From positions 1 to 60,605 of the forward strand of contig CALFBH010000021.1 in assembly GCA_937951615.1 (NCBI GenBank): DNA of 60,605 nt, written 5' to 3'. Shown here piece by piece: positions 17,063 through 27,000 of the stretch. This DNA is from an uncultured Saprospiraceae bacterium (GTDB taxonomy: Bacteria > Bacteroidota > Bacteroidia > Chitinophagales > Saprospiraceae). Positions within the stretch are counted from its first letter, which is position 1, and each line of letters starts with the position of its first letter. Below the pieces are notes generated by a model. That model did no database searches. It was not told the origin of the DNA and was given only the letters and a program-made list of their open reading frames with translations. The position numbers and the translations under genes are program-made.

Positions 17063-18133
17063 TTATTCCCAAGCCATCCAGGAGATGACTAGGTTTTGTG
17101 TCCAACTACCGTCTATTGTACCGCCATCTACCCGGACAATATTTACGACAACTCCTGTAGAGTTTGTCTGGCGAACAGAAGCAATAAATGTTGCGTCCTG
17201 TTCTGGTCCGGCATCTGTACCCTGTACGGTGACTAGAATCTGGGGTACTGTAAAAAACACAGTTGGGAAGTTGATACTAGCTGTCAAGACACCTCCTGCG
17301 GCATTACCGCCAGGAACGACTTGATTTCCGGTAGAAAGTTGTTCAAAATTGGTTACCGCTCCTGTTAGTGGACTGACCAGTTGAAGTCCTGTGGCTTTTA
17401 TTTTACCATTTACATCCAGTCTTTCTGTTGGTGTATCATTATTGATTCCTACATTATTGCTGTCTGTATCGACATAAAGCAGGTGATTTATACCATCTCC
17501 CACGACACGCAGGTCGCCTTGTACATCAAGCATATATTGTGGATCTGCATTTCCAATCCCTACTCTATTGGTTGAGCTATTGACCAATAAAAGGTGTTCG
17601 ATGGCATCGCCAATCACGCGCAGGTCACCATCTACATCGACCAGATATTCTGGGTCTGCCTTTCCTATTCCTATGGCATCATTTGCACTGTCAATGTATA
17701 ATAAATGCTCAATGGCATCGCCAATCACGCGAAAATCTCCATCCACATCTAATAAATGTGCTGGAGTTGCAGTACCTATACCAACTCTATCATTTGTCGG
17801 GTCAACTTGTAGTAAATGCTCAATAGCATCACCAATGACCATAAATTTGGTTTGATCCGTTCCGTTGGGGTTTACGATAACTTCTCCTGTATCGCCATCG
17901 GCTTTTATCATCTCTTTCCCTCCTGTAACAACTTCCCATTGGTTCTCCGCAGAAAATCCCATGTAGGTGTCGTTATTTATATCATCATTGTGATAAACAT
18001 AATCATTGATGCCCAATTGCCCATTGACATCTAGCGTGTAGTCTGGCGAAGGGGTTCCAATCCCTATATTTTGTGCTAATAATCCAGTAATAAACATTAC
18101 TGACAAAGTGAGCGTAGTAGTAATTCTCTTCAT
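17063..18133 (-). CDS. Secreted tandem-repeat protein with C-terminal H-type-lectin-like domain
   Basis: 356 residues. Signal peptide MKRITTTLTLSVMFITGLLAQ. From about residue 90 to 245 a ~34-residue unit is repeated about four times (core GDLRVIGDAIEHLLLV, VGIGNADPQYMLDV). This is the NVGIGT-x-P-x-LDV type of repeat common at the base of Bacteroidota tail-fibre-like proteins; the DNA repeats at ~102-nt spacing over about 17470-17850. The last ~80 residues (ASINFPTVFFTVPQILVTVQ to NLVISWMAWE) follow the H-type lectin pattern with the closing W-x-A-W. Probably surface-exposed and sugar-binding (inference). No T9SS domain is seen. Confidence 0.75.
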   Translation of the reverse strand: MKRITTTLTLSVMFITGLLAQNIGIGTPSPDYTLDVNGQLGINDYVYHNDDINNDTYMGFSAENQWEVVTGGKEMIKADGDTGEVIVNPNGTDQTKFMVIGDAIEHLLQVDPTNDRVGIGTATPAHLLDVDGDFRVIGDAIEHLLYIDSANDAIGIGKADPEYLVDVDGDLRVIGDAIEHLLLVNSSTNRVGIGNADPQYMLDVQGDLRVVGDGINHLLYVDTDSNNVGINNDTPTERLDVNGKIKATGLQLVSPLTGAVTNFEQLSTGNQVVPGGNAAGGVLTASINFPTVFFTVPQILVTVQGTDAGPEQDATFIASVRQTNSTGVVVNIVRVDGGTIDGSWTQNLVISWMAWE

Positions 18134-18360
18134 ACGATGTTTCCTTTTTAATCAAGAGACGCGAAAAAGTATGGTTTTTGGTATTTTCGCCCCTTCCGTT
18201 TTTATTTTGCCCAAAATCAGTCTCAGAAATAGCCTTTTTGATGATCTGATTTTGGCTTGAAAATGATTTGGATAAGATATTACTCATCCGAATGGATTTG
18301 CAATCTACGGGAGGTATATGATTGATGTTTCACATAAAAAACATCTTGCGTGACAGTGTA

Positions 18361-20316
18361 TTAGGTCGATTTCTTCGGAAAAGGAATGGTAAAGTAAAAG
18401 GTTGTGCCGACTTTGTGTGTCGATTCTACCCAAATATTTCCTTTGAGTCCTTCAATGATTTTTTTGCAAGTGGCTAATCCGATACCAGAGCCTTCGTAGT
18501 GGCGTCTGGAATTGAGGCGGCGGAAAATTTCAAAAACATTCGCCTGATGTTCATCTGGGATTCCTATTCCATTATCTTCTACTGCAATTTGATAATGATC
18601 TGATTTTTTCTGACAGTGTATTTTGACAATCGGTTTTTCGTCTTTTTTCTGGAATTTAATGGCATTGGAAATAAGGTTTTGAAATAATTGCATCATATTC
18701 GACGGTGCTGCCTCTATCGTAGGCAGTGGATCGTTTTTGATTATCGTACCTGTTTCTTCTATGACCAATTTTAAGTTATAGGTGACATGTGTAAGTATCT
18801 CGTTGAGGTCAATTTTTTCTTTTTTCACATTATCTGCACCAGAGCGGGCATACTCCAACAAACCTGAAAGCAGGCTGCCCATTCTATGTGAGGCGTTTAG
18901 CACAATATCGAGGTATTCCTTACCATCTTCGTCAAGCAGTTCGCGGTGTCGATTACTCAACAAACCGCTATAGCTGTTAATCATACGCAGCGGTTCTTTA
19001 AGATCATGCGCTGCTTTCCCCGCAAATAATTCCAATTCTCTATTGATACTAATCAGATATTCTTGTTGCAGATTTAGTTTTTCAATTTCCAGGTCCTTCT
19101 TTTGTGCTTCGTATTTGGTCTGTATTTCACTGATGGTTTTTGTGCGCTCCTCATTAAATAATTCATCTTTCACATCAATAAACAAAGACTGGTAGTGATA
19201 GGCTTTTTCGTGTTTGCCTTGTGCCGCCAATGCTTTTGACAAAAATAGGTAACTGTCTTTATAATAGCTTTTTGACCCTGTTTCCAGATTGATTGCTAAG
19301 GCTCTGATTAAGTATTTTTCAGCTTCTACCGATCTATCGGTCAGTAGTAGTATTTCTCCAATTCGATTGCAGAAAAAACCGACACCACTACGGGAATTAA
19401 TCTCTTCGTGAATAGCGAGTGCTTTAAAATAATTTTCAAAAGAAATATCATAATAACCCTGCTGTTTGTTGATTTCTCCAATCTCTCGATAAGATACCGT
19501 CATACCTGATCTGTCCCCCAGTTCTTCTTTGATTTTCAGAGATTGCATGAGGTACTTGAGTGCATCTTCATATTGACCTTTTTTGCTGTAAATAATGCCG
19601 ATGTTATTATAGGTATCGGCCAGCAGGTTTTTATTATCATCTTCAATATAAAGCTGTTCTGCTTTTTGATAATATTCCAGTGCTTTTTCAAAATTATCCT
19701 GTAGAAAATGGAGAATGCCGAGGTTATTATAAGAATAAGCAATACCTCCAGTCAATCCTTTCTCTTCTTTGATATCTAAGGAACGCTGATAATACAAAAC
19801 AGCCTTTTCATAATCTCCCCAGTTTTTGTAAATAATGCCAATATTATTGTACAAGCCAGCAATTCCTTCGGGGTAATCTACGCCCCCAAATTCTTTGAGT
19901 GCCCGTTGAAAATAATCCAATGCTTCCCGAAAATTCCCTTTGCGAATATGTGTATTGCCAATTCCGGTCAGCGATTTAATGACTCCTTTTTTATCGTGGA
20001 CGAGTTCCCATATATTCAAAGCATTTTCATGCGCATCAATAGCTTCTCGATATTCATTTTTATGCCAATACGCCGTCCCTTTTGTATTGTATGCCCGCGC
20101 CACTTCTTTTCTCAGTCGCTGTTGTGTCCCAATATCAATGACCCTGTTCGCATACCTGATAGATTCATCTGGCTCTTTACCAATCAACTCCTCTGCCAGT
20201 TCATTCAACAACTTGGATTTGCCCTGCCCTCCATTCAATTGAGTAATGCGTTGCGCATACTCCTGAATGAGTATTTGGGATGGTGATATGACTTTGCTCT
20301 GTACGCTCATGTTCAT
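18361..20316 (-). CDS. Cytoplasmic TPR-sensor histidine kinase
   Basis: About 651 residues from MNMSVQSK; the frame extends to 20397 with a basic, less likely N-terminus. Residues about 30-390 are some nine tetratricopeptide repeats (GTAYWHKNEYREAIDAHENAL, NIGIIYKNWGDYEKAVLYYQRSL and so on). A coiled coil follows (EIQTKYEAQKKDLEIEKLNLQQEY), then HisKA with phospho-acceptor AAHDLKEPLRMIN and HATPase_c with N box NLISNAIKF, G1 DNGIGIPDEH and G2 GSGIGLATCKKI. No transmembrane segment, so it is soluble. No response regulator is adjacent, so its partner is elsewhere. It probably reads protein-protein contacts through the TPRs. Confidence 0.9.
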   Translation of the reverse strand: MNMSVQSKVISPSQILIQEYAQRITQLNGGQGKSKLLNELAEELIGKEPDESIRYANRVIDIGTQQRLRKEVARAYNTKGTAYWHKNEYREAIDAHENALNIWELVHDKKGVIKSLTGIGNTHIRKGNFREALDYFQRALKEFGGVDYPEGIAGLYNNIGIIYKNWGDYEKAVLYYQRSLDIKEEKGLTGGIAYSYNNLGILHFLQDNFEKALEYYQKAEQLYIEDDNKNLLADTYNNIGIIYSKKGQYEDALKYLMQSLKIKEELGDRSGMTVSYREIGEINKQQGYYDISFENYFKALAIHEEINSRSGVGFFCNRIGEILLLTDRSVEAEKYLIRALAINLETGSKSYYKDSYLFLSKALAAQGKHEKAYHYQSLFIDVKDELFNEERTKTISEIQTKYEAQKKDLEIEKLNLQQEYLISINRELELFAGKAAHDLKEPLRMINSYSGLLSNRHRELLDEDGKEYLDIVLNASHRMGSLLSGLLEYARSGADNVKKEKIDLNEILTHVTYNLKLVIEETGTIIKNDPLPTIEAAPSNMMQLFQNLISNAIKFQKKDEKPIVKIHCQKKSDHYQIAVEDNGIGIPDEHQANVFEIFRRLNSRRHYEGSGIGLATCKKIIEGLKGNIWVESTHKVGTTFYFTIPFPKKST

Positions 20317-20526
20317 GTAATCAATGTATGCTAAAAGCAGTTTCTTAATTACGTACTTTGTTCTCTTTTTGTTGGAAATAGTTGCCTTTTCACGCAAGTA
20401 AAAAAAAGACTTATAAACTAATCACATAAAACAAAAGCACCCCAAAAATATAGTCTCCCTCTATCCTTTAGATTTTTTTTTTGACTTTGTAGTGTCATAA
20501 AATGAGGCGTGAATGATAGAATTGTT

Positions 20527-20534
20527 TACTTTTG
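20527..20534 (+). promoter_or_regulatory. -7 box TACTTTTG for the DUF5606 gene
   Basis: Exact TAnnTTTG, 53 nt upstream of the ATG. Confidence 0.5.
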
Positions 20535-20587
20535 CGCCAGTATTGTACTATTTTTGAGCAGAGAAATCATTAAAAAAATAAGGACTT

Positions 20588-21016
20588 ATGGATTTAAGTA
20601 ATTTAGTTGCCGTCAGTGGCAAATCAGGCATATTCAAAATGCTTTCAAATAAAGGAAGCGGGCTTATCGTGGAAAATCTGGACACCGGGAAAAAAGGTTT
20701 TGTCACTGCCCGCCAGCATCAGTTTACTCCGCTGGAGTCTATTTCGATTTACACCACAGATACAGAAGGAGGAGCTGAACTTAAAACAGTTTTTACCAAT
20801 ATGCAAAAGCATGAAGGCGAATTGCCTGACCCAAAATCACCTGCTGATGATTTAAGAGCATATTTCACAGCTGTTCTTCCTGAACATGACCAAGACCAGG
20901 TGCATATCAGTGATATAAAAAAGATTATTAAGTGGTTTGCTTTTCTGAACAAGCACGATTTGCTTTCTGGCGATTCGGAAGATGAAGCAGAGGTAGGGAA
21001 TGATGAGGAGGAGTAG
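20588..21016 (+). CDS. DUF5606 domain protein
   Basis: 142 residues, cytoplasmic. Opens with NLVAVSGKSGIFKMLSNKGSGLIVENLDTG, the recognisable start of the DUF5606 family, which is largely restricted to Bacteroidota and has no known function. The N-terminal half resembles a small SH3-like barrel. A helical part follows (DLRAYFTAVLPEHDQDQVHISDIKKIIKWF), then an acidic tail (EDEAEVGNDEEE). Own promoter and own terminator; a single-gene unit. Confidence 0.88.
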   Translation: MDLSNLVAVSGKSGIFKMLSNKGSGLIVENLDTGKKGFVTARQHQFTPLESISIYTTDTEGGAELKTVFTNMQKHEGELPDPKSPADDLRAYFTAVLPEHDQDQVHISDIKKIIKWFAFLNKHDLLSGDSEDEAEVGNDEEE

Positions 21017-21036
21017 AATCGTTTTTTGAAAAAAAG

Positions 21037-21084
21037 AAAAGCCACGGATGCAGGAATTAATACTTCTGCACTCGTGGCTTTTTT
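21037..21084 (+). terminator. Rho-independent terminator after the DUF5606 gene
   Basis: Stem GCCACGGATGCAG / CTGCACTCGTGGC with a two-base mismatch in the middle, followed by seven T. Confidence 0.85.
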
Positions 21085-21102
21085 TATAAATCTAACAGAT
21101 TT

Positions 21103-21151
21103 GGTCGATAGTCCATAGCTGTTTCCCAACGATGGACCATCGACCATCGAC
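21103..21151. repeat. Family A intergenic repeat, short copy 4
   Basis: GGTCGATAGTCCATAG (21103-21118) and CGATGGACCATCGACC (21130-21145) keep the family A words, but with almost no interior. It lies between the DUF5606 terminator and the end of sucB. Confidence 0.65.
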
Positions 21152-21157
21152 ATACTA

Positions 21158-22396
21158 CTATAAATCCAATAATAAAGTCGTTGGATCTTCCAGTAATTCT
21201 TTCACTTTGACCAAGAAGGTCACAGAAGTACTACCATCCACAATACGGTGATCGTAAGACAACGCTAAATACATCATTGGACGTATTTTGACTTCTCCGT
21301 CAATTGCCATTGGACGTTGTTTGATGGTGTGCATACCGAGAATGGCCGATTGTGGCTCATTGATAATCGGCGTACTGAGCAAAGAACCAAAAACACCACC
21401 ATTGGTAATCGTGAATGTTCCGCCCTTCATTTCATCTAAAGTCAATGTGCCTTCGCGGGCTTTTCCTGCCAATGCTTTTATTTTACGTTCAATATCTGCA
21501 AAACTCAAAGACTCGCAATTGTGTACTGGCGGTACGACTAAGCCATTCGGTGTAGAAATCGCAATTGAAATATCTGCAAACTCGTGGTAAACGACATGGT
21601 CGCCGTCAATCTGTGCATTTACATCCGGCATTTCCATCAACACTTTGGCGCAGGCTTTTGCGAAAAGCGACATATAGCCGAGCTTGATGCCATTCTTTTC
21701 TACAAATTTCTCCTGATATTTTTTGCGTAAAGCCATGACATTGGTCAGATCGACTTCATTGAAAGTCGTGAGCATTGCCGTGTTATTTTTGGCAGACACC
21801 AATCGCTTGGCAATCGTGCGACGCATTCTGCTCATTTTCTTGCGGCTGGTATCGCGGCTGAAAGCAGTCGCGGGTGCGGGCGTAGCTGCGGGTGTTGCCG
21901 CAGTTGGAGCGGATGCAGGTGCAGCTTTTTTCGCAGCAGCAGCTTTTTGTACATCTTCTTTGGTGATGCGTCCGTCTTTTCCAGTGCCTTTTACGTCTGC
22001 TTCGCTGAGTCCGCTTTCGCGCATCAATTTGGCAGCAGCAGGTGAAGGATGCCCGGCAGCATAGCTATCCGAAGCGGCAGGTGCAGGGGTAGGAGCAGCT
22101 TCTTTTTTGACTTCCGCAGGCGCAGCTTTAGGTGCAGCACCATTGCTAGGCGCAGCTACACTGGTGTCTATTTTAGCCACCAATGCCCCAATTTCCAAAT
22201 CTTCATCTGCCTGAGCAACTATAATTAGTTTGCCCGCAGCTTCTGCCGGAAATTCCAGCGTGGCTTTGTCGGATTCAAATTCACAAATCGGCTCGTCGAG
22301 TTCGACATAATCGCCGTCTTCTTTTAGCCATTGAGATAAAGTCACTTCTGTGATGGATTCGCCGATAGCCGGCACGCGCATTTCTATTACACTCAT
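21158..22396 (-). CDS. sucB: 2-oxoglutarate dehydrogenase E2 (dihydrolipoyl succinyltransferase)
   Basis: 412 residues. Residues 1-75 form the lipoyl domain, with the modified lysine in [10 protein letters not shown]. An Ala/Pro-rich hinge follows, then the E3/E1-binding domain ([32 protein letters not shown], about 115-150), a second Ala/Pro linker, and the catalytic domain with [19 protein letters not shown] and the active-site [16 protein letters not shown]. Transfers succinyl groups to CoA in the TCA cycle. E1 (sucA) is not in the window. The gene is monocistronic with a ~100-nt leader that carries a family B repeat. Confidence 0.95.
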   Translation of the reverse strand: MSVIEMRVPAIGESITEVTLSQWLKEDGDYVELDEPICEFESDKATLEFPAEAAGKLIIVAQADEDLEIGALVAKIDTSVAAPSNGAAPKAAPAEVKKEAAPTPAPAASDSYAAGHPSPAAAKLMRESGLSEADVKGTGKDGRITKEDVQKAAAAKKAAPASAPTAATPAATPAPATAFSRDTSRKKMSRMRRTIAKRLVSAKNNTAMLTTFNEVDLTNVMALRKKYQEKFVEKNGIKLGYMSLFAKACAKVLMEMPDVNAQIDGDHVVYHEFADISIAISTPNGLVVPPVHNCESLSFADIERKIKALAGKAREGTLTLDEMKGGTFTITNGGVFGSLLSTPIINEPQSAILGMHTIKQRPMAIDGEVKIRPMMYLALSYDHRIVDGSTSVTFLVKVKELLEDPTTLLLDL

Positions 22397-22413
22397 TTTT
22401 ATAATGATGAATT

Positions 22414-22483
22414 AATTACGAATTAGGCAATTACGAATTACGAATCTCATTTGTCATTAAACAATTCGTAATTCGTAATTAAA
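22414..22483. repeat. Family B inverted repeat (ATTACGAATTACGAAT) in the sucB leader
   Basis: Left words AATTACGAATTAGGC and AATTACGAATTACGAAT pair with ATTCGTAATTCGTAATT (22463-22480). Positioned between the sucB -7 box and its ATG. Other copies at 36661-36729 and 38947-38984. Confidence 0.75.
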
Positions 22484-22493
22484 CAATGAATTG

Positions 22494-22501
22494 CAAATAT
22501 A
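22494..22501 (-). promoter_or_regulatory. -7 box TATATTTG for sucB
   Basis: Exact TAnnTTTG on the minus strand about 100 nt upstream of the sucB ATG. Confidence 0.55.
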
Positions 22502-22565
22502 GACATTTCTTGAAACCTATGCTGTGATTTGTTGGGCTTAATGATAGTTTGGGGCTGGCGGAAAG

Positions 22566-22620
22566 AGTAGAGGGGTAAATTCCGCAGAATTTCCCCTCTT
22601 TACTATACAACAAAGTCCCT
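22566..22620 (-). repeat. Family G terminator-like hairpin, copy 1
   Basis: On the minus strand: GTTGTATAGTAAAGAGGGGA then AATTCTGCGGAATTTACCCC. It shares about 50 nt with 31214-31276 and stands 16 nt after the stop of the lipoprotein gene. Probably acts as its terminator. Confidence 0.6.
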
Positions 22621-22636
22621 TAAAATATTGATCCCA

Positions 22637-23689
22637 TTAAAACCACGTTGTACCAGGTACATTATTATTCCATGCAGGAATCAACTGAGTAGATTGATCG
22701 CCATATATACACCAAGTACTATGACACCAATTTGGTGTTCTATGTCCTTGCTGAGGTTGAAGTTTAAACTTGTCCGAGGACACACTCCCTTCAGTAGTCC
22801 TTATATATGTAAAATAATATGTATTGGTCTCAAGGTTTTCCATGCGTGATGTTCCTATAGAAAAACCAACTTCTCCAGATCCATTTCCAAAATTGGTGTC
22901 TAGATACAAGTTCTGTGGCATAGAAGATGATGCATATTTAATCGTTTGAGATAAATATGTACCGGAATTATTATTATAATTATTTAACCAAACATCATGT
23001 TCATAAGTCCAATCGGATTCTATATCATCCAAACATGACCAACGAAATCTACTGTAAACATATCTATTGTTTGGAACTGATGATTGACGGAATCGAATAT
23101 AACCACTATCAGGTGCCCAACAGCCTCCAGATTTGCTGTGACTTTTTGTAGCATCTCTATCTGCATTAATATTTCTAATAACGTTAGAGACTTTGTCAAA
23201 GTTTTCAATTTTTGTCAATGCTTCTTCTGTTCCTTTGACCTGTATGTTCGATATTTTGTAGTGTTGCTCATCCTTAAAATTTATTTTGGCAGGAATTTCT
23301 ACTTCGTTGCCACTCGTATTCTTCATATCTTCACTACTCTGTTGATTTTCAATATCTTTCAAAAAGATCTCAAATTCTTTTTGTAACGTATTCAAGATTT
23401 CGGACGTCTTTTTCTTACCTGAAACGTTGCAAATTCCGGCGTAGGTTTCTTTGCCCAACTTATACTTGTGCTGAACGAACTCTATGTCCACAATATCGGT
23501 AAACTTTGATAAGTAATCAACAGTAATATCGGTGTCAAATTCAATACTTGCCAATTGAGTATTGTTGCCTTCTGAGTTTAGAGTTTCACCTTGAAATATT
23601 TCTTCCTGCTCACAAGAAGTCAAAAAGACCGAAGTGGCGAATATCGCCAACAGGCTAAAAAGCCCTAATTTGATTTTTAAATTTTTCAT
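22637..23689 (-). CDS. Lipoprotein of unknown function
   Basis: 350 residues, family not recognised. Lipoprotein signal MKNLKIKLGLFSLLAIFATSVFLTSC (Cys26). Residues 30-175 are acidic and helical. Around residues 155-180, NIQVKGTEEALTKIENFDKV faintly resembles the end of an inhibitor-I9-type protease propeptide, a low-confidence guess. The C-terminal half is Trp/Tyr-rich and beta-like, with six Cys (GGCWAPDSG, RWSCLDD, WCHSTWCIYG). Its upstream region shares a palindromic module and leader with the gene at 35056-36063, so both are probably controlled together. Confidence 0.8.
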   Translation of the reverse strand: MKNLKIKLGLFSLLAIFATSVFLTSCEQEEIFQGETLNSEGNNTQLASIEFDTDITVDYLSKFTDIVDIEFVQHKYKLGKETYAGICNVSGKKKTSEILNTLQKEFEIFLKDIENQQSSEDMKNTSGNEVEIPAKINFKDEQHYKISNIQVKGTEEALTKIENFDKVSNVIRNINADRDATKSHSKSGGCWAPDSGYIRFRQSSVPNNRYVYSRFRWSCLDDIESDWTYEHDVWLNNYNNNSGTYLSQTIKYASSSMPQNLYLDTNFGNGSGEVGFSIGTSRMENLETNTYYFTYIRTTEGSVSSDKFKLQPQQGHRTPNWCHSTWCIYGDQSTQLIPAWNNNVPGTTWF

Positions 23690-23718
23690 AAAAAATGTTT
23701 TGAAAATGTTTAATAAAA
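23690..23718 (-). promoter_or_regulatory. Conserved leader shared with 36064-36092
   Basis: Just before the ATG the minus strand reads TTTTATTAAACATTTTCAAA then ACATTTTTT. The tail-fibre-like gene has TTTTATTAAACATTTTTAAA then ACATTGATT. The match is too long and too well placed to be chance A/T richness. Confidence 0.55.
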
Positions 23719-23923
23719 TTATTAAAAAAGTGAATGATAGAATACAGTTTTGATTTCACAGCATCCTTTGTAATCAAACCTGAGTAAATAAAAGGTGCAC
23801 TCAGTTGTACCTAGAAGCGATTTATTCAATCGTGTATTCTTTGTTTAAGTCGTGTTTTTATCTGGAAATTACAGGACGCAGGTTTATAAAAAACCTTTTG
23901 TTTTAGGCATAGACTTCCCCTAC

Positions 23924-23941
23924 CTTTACCCATTGGTAAAG
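23924..23941. promoter_or_regulatory. CTTTACC-CATT-GGTAAAG operator-like palindrome, copy 1
   Basis: Perfect 7-4-7 inverted repeat, identical in copy 2 (36214-36231). The flanks are also conserved: CCTA on one side and TGAAATATG about 16-17 nt away on the other. It lies 235 nt upstream of the lipoprotein ATG, in an otherwise unassigned 312-nt gap. Confidence 0.6.
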
Positions 23942-24001
23942 CTTTGAAGCTGCCTGAAATATGTTTAGAAAATTAGTTTACATAGTTGAGTGCTGTTTGC
24001 T

Positions 24002-27000
24002 TTAAAATCCGCCGCAGTCTTCTATTTCGGCGGAAAAATTGGCGTTATTTTCTACTGAACACCCGATTTCCATAATGACTTGTCCACCTGCTTTACAGGA
24101 CACATTTCCGCCTTGCGGAATAGTGCCCGTAGAAGTAATCGTATTGGTGGCCCGATATGTAGAATTACTAATAACCCCGTTTAATGGTAAGTCTAAGGGA
24201 CATACAATATTATCACAAAGTATCTGATTGCCAGCTTCATCATAGATCGGATCTGGTGGTTGGACTTCTGATGAAAGTATCTGTATATTTCCAAGGGCAT
24301 CGTTTATGGTTACGGTGTAAATACCCGCTGTAAGGTTATTGATGGTATCTGTGACTGCTCCATTTGACCATTGATAGGTATAAGGAGCTGAGCCGCCTTG
24401 CGCTACTACTTTAGCCCATCCTGGTAAATTGCACTGTTCGTCAGCGGTAACTATATATGCTATGATGTCATCAGCTCCACCATTGGAGTTGCTAATGGAA
24501 ACAGCGAGTGTAGTCGCTCCTACAGGGGCTGCGGCACCATTAGCACTCATCAGACTACCGGATCTGGCACTTACAATGTACTCGGTTTCCTCTCCTACTT
24601 TTAAGTCATCTACGGTTACAATAAAAGTAGCAATTCGACTGGTATCAAGCAACTGATTGTTTTTATCTGTTTTAGTGAGGGCAAAATGCAACTGCTTTTT
24701 CAAATAATCATAGTGAGTGAGATGAGTTTTAGATTCTAATGCAGAATTGGTGGTGTCTATCTCTGGCTCTACACCGTAAGACATATCATCCAGTAAGCTA
24801 AAATCAACTGTTCCCGCAAGTCCATGTGTACTGAGATTCCCACCTGTTTTTGATGTTGCGTATAAGGCGAAGTGCAGGCGTCTGGGCTGATAAGTGATGT
24901 CCTCCAGTTTTAGTTCGTAGTTTATCAGACCTTGATTCGGAGTGTAAGGAGGAATGGGCAGATAGGTAGAATCGTAATTTTGCACCAATACCGCTATGTC
25001 ATTGAAGTCCACGATGCCATCTCCATTGCCGTCTTCGTGTACAGCTTCCCACCAGTAAGCGGTTTGTGATGTCCAGTTGCTGGTGGCTGTAGGACGTGGA
25101 TAGCCTATACTACCTTCTACTAATCCCCAATATAGCAGGTCTATGGTATTGGCTGTACCATCATTATTGAAGTCGCCTGGATAGACTGTTTCCATGGAAT
25201 AGTTGCAGCCTCCTACACCCGTATCACAGAAGTCTTCCCACGCAATATCGAAGTTGTTGCCGTCACTGATGCGAGTGTTTGTGTTGTAAAGCGAATATAA
25301 CTTGCTGCAAAGGTCTATGAGGTTGTCATCATAACAACCATTGAGCTGGTTGTTGTACAAATCCAAACGCCTAAGGTGATTTAAATCTCCAATTTCAGGG
25401 GGGATATTGCCTGTGAAATTATTAGTGTGCAAATACAAATATCTCAAGCTGCTTAAACCTCCGATTTCAGACGGAATACTACCACTAAGGTTGTCATTAC
25501 TCAAAGACAAACGTGTCACGCAACCAAATCCATTTAATGTAACTCCGCTCCAAGTGTATAAGGGTTGATTTGGATTCCAGGATAAACCTGAATTTACTCC
25601 ACCAAGTGCGTTATATATAGTCATGAGTAACAGAGAATCAATTTGGTGGCAGTCCTCATAAACAGGTTCACTACACGCTCCACTTCCGTTTAAGTTATAT
25701 CGAAATGTTTCCCAAGTGGCATCAAAATTATTGCCATCACTTATAGTAGAATTGAAGCCAACCGATAAATTAAGCAGGTTTGCATCATAACAACCATCAA
25801 GTTGATTATTGAACAAAGTCAAAATCGTGAGATTACTTAAATTGCCAAGTTCGGGAGGAATCGTACCCTCAAGTTCATTGCCATCTAAATACAATTTTTC
25901 CAAGTTATTTAAATTACCAAGTTCGGGAGGAATCATCCCGTCAAGTTGATTGTCGCTCAAAAATAAAATTATGAGATTACTTAAATTACCAAGATTTGGA
26001 GGAATCGTCCCGTCAAGTTCATTGTTACTCAAAAACAAATATGTGAGATTATCCAAATTTCCAATTTCCGATGGGATGGTACCACTCAGTTGATTACCGA
26101 ATAAAGATAATTGCTTCAGGTTGCTTAAATTTCCAATTTCTATTGGAATCATCCCGCTAAGTTGATTGGCAGACAAACTTAACTGGGCTACACAGCCATC
26201 TTCATTTAAAGTCACTCCATACCATTCATCTATTGGCTGGTTCAAATCCCAGAGATTAGTCCAATTCAGCCCATTAGTGGAATTATACAAAGCGACCAAA
26301 GCTAAAGAATCAGTATATCGACAAGAAACGCTACAATTTCCTACCCCGACGGCACACCAGGCCGCTCCTGTCTGGAGTGCTTCATTAGAACCAACTCCAT
26401 ATAAGTCCTCAGCTGCCTGTATAGCTCCTGCACGGGCATCAGCATATTCCGAGACAGAGGTAAGATGGAACGCAAGGTTGCGGTAAGCAATAGCCGCAGC
26501 TTTATCTATACCAATTCCACTAATATCATAAACATCTCCATTATCACTCACCCCACTACCGCCTTCGGCAAGCAGATAAAACCAATAATTTTGTACGCCA
26601 CTATTGGTATGTACACCACCATTATCATTAAAACTGGCGTACCAATTTATACCAAGATAAGTGTCAGGTTGCTGCTTTGTCATTGTTGCATCTTTGGGAT
26701 TGCTCATATTTCGTATGCCATTAAAGTTGGGATTGATGACGAAGTCAGCCCCTAAAACCCAGTCATTTGTACCACGCATATATCGCTCTGCAACTTCTCC
26801 GAAAATATCTGAAAAGGATTCATTTAAGGCACCGTGTTCCCCATGGTATCTTAAATTAGCCGTGTAATCCGTCACCCCGTGCGTATATTCATGCGCTACA
26901 ATATCTGGGCTGGTAAATGAGGTATAGTTTATACCGTCTCCATCTCCGAATTGTAAAAACATGCCATTCCAGTAGGCATTATTTCTGTTACCGGATGCTC

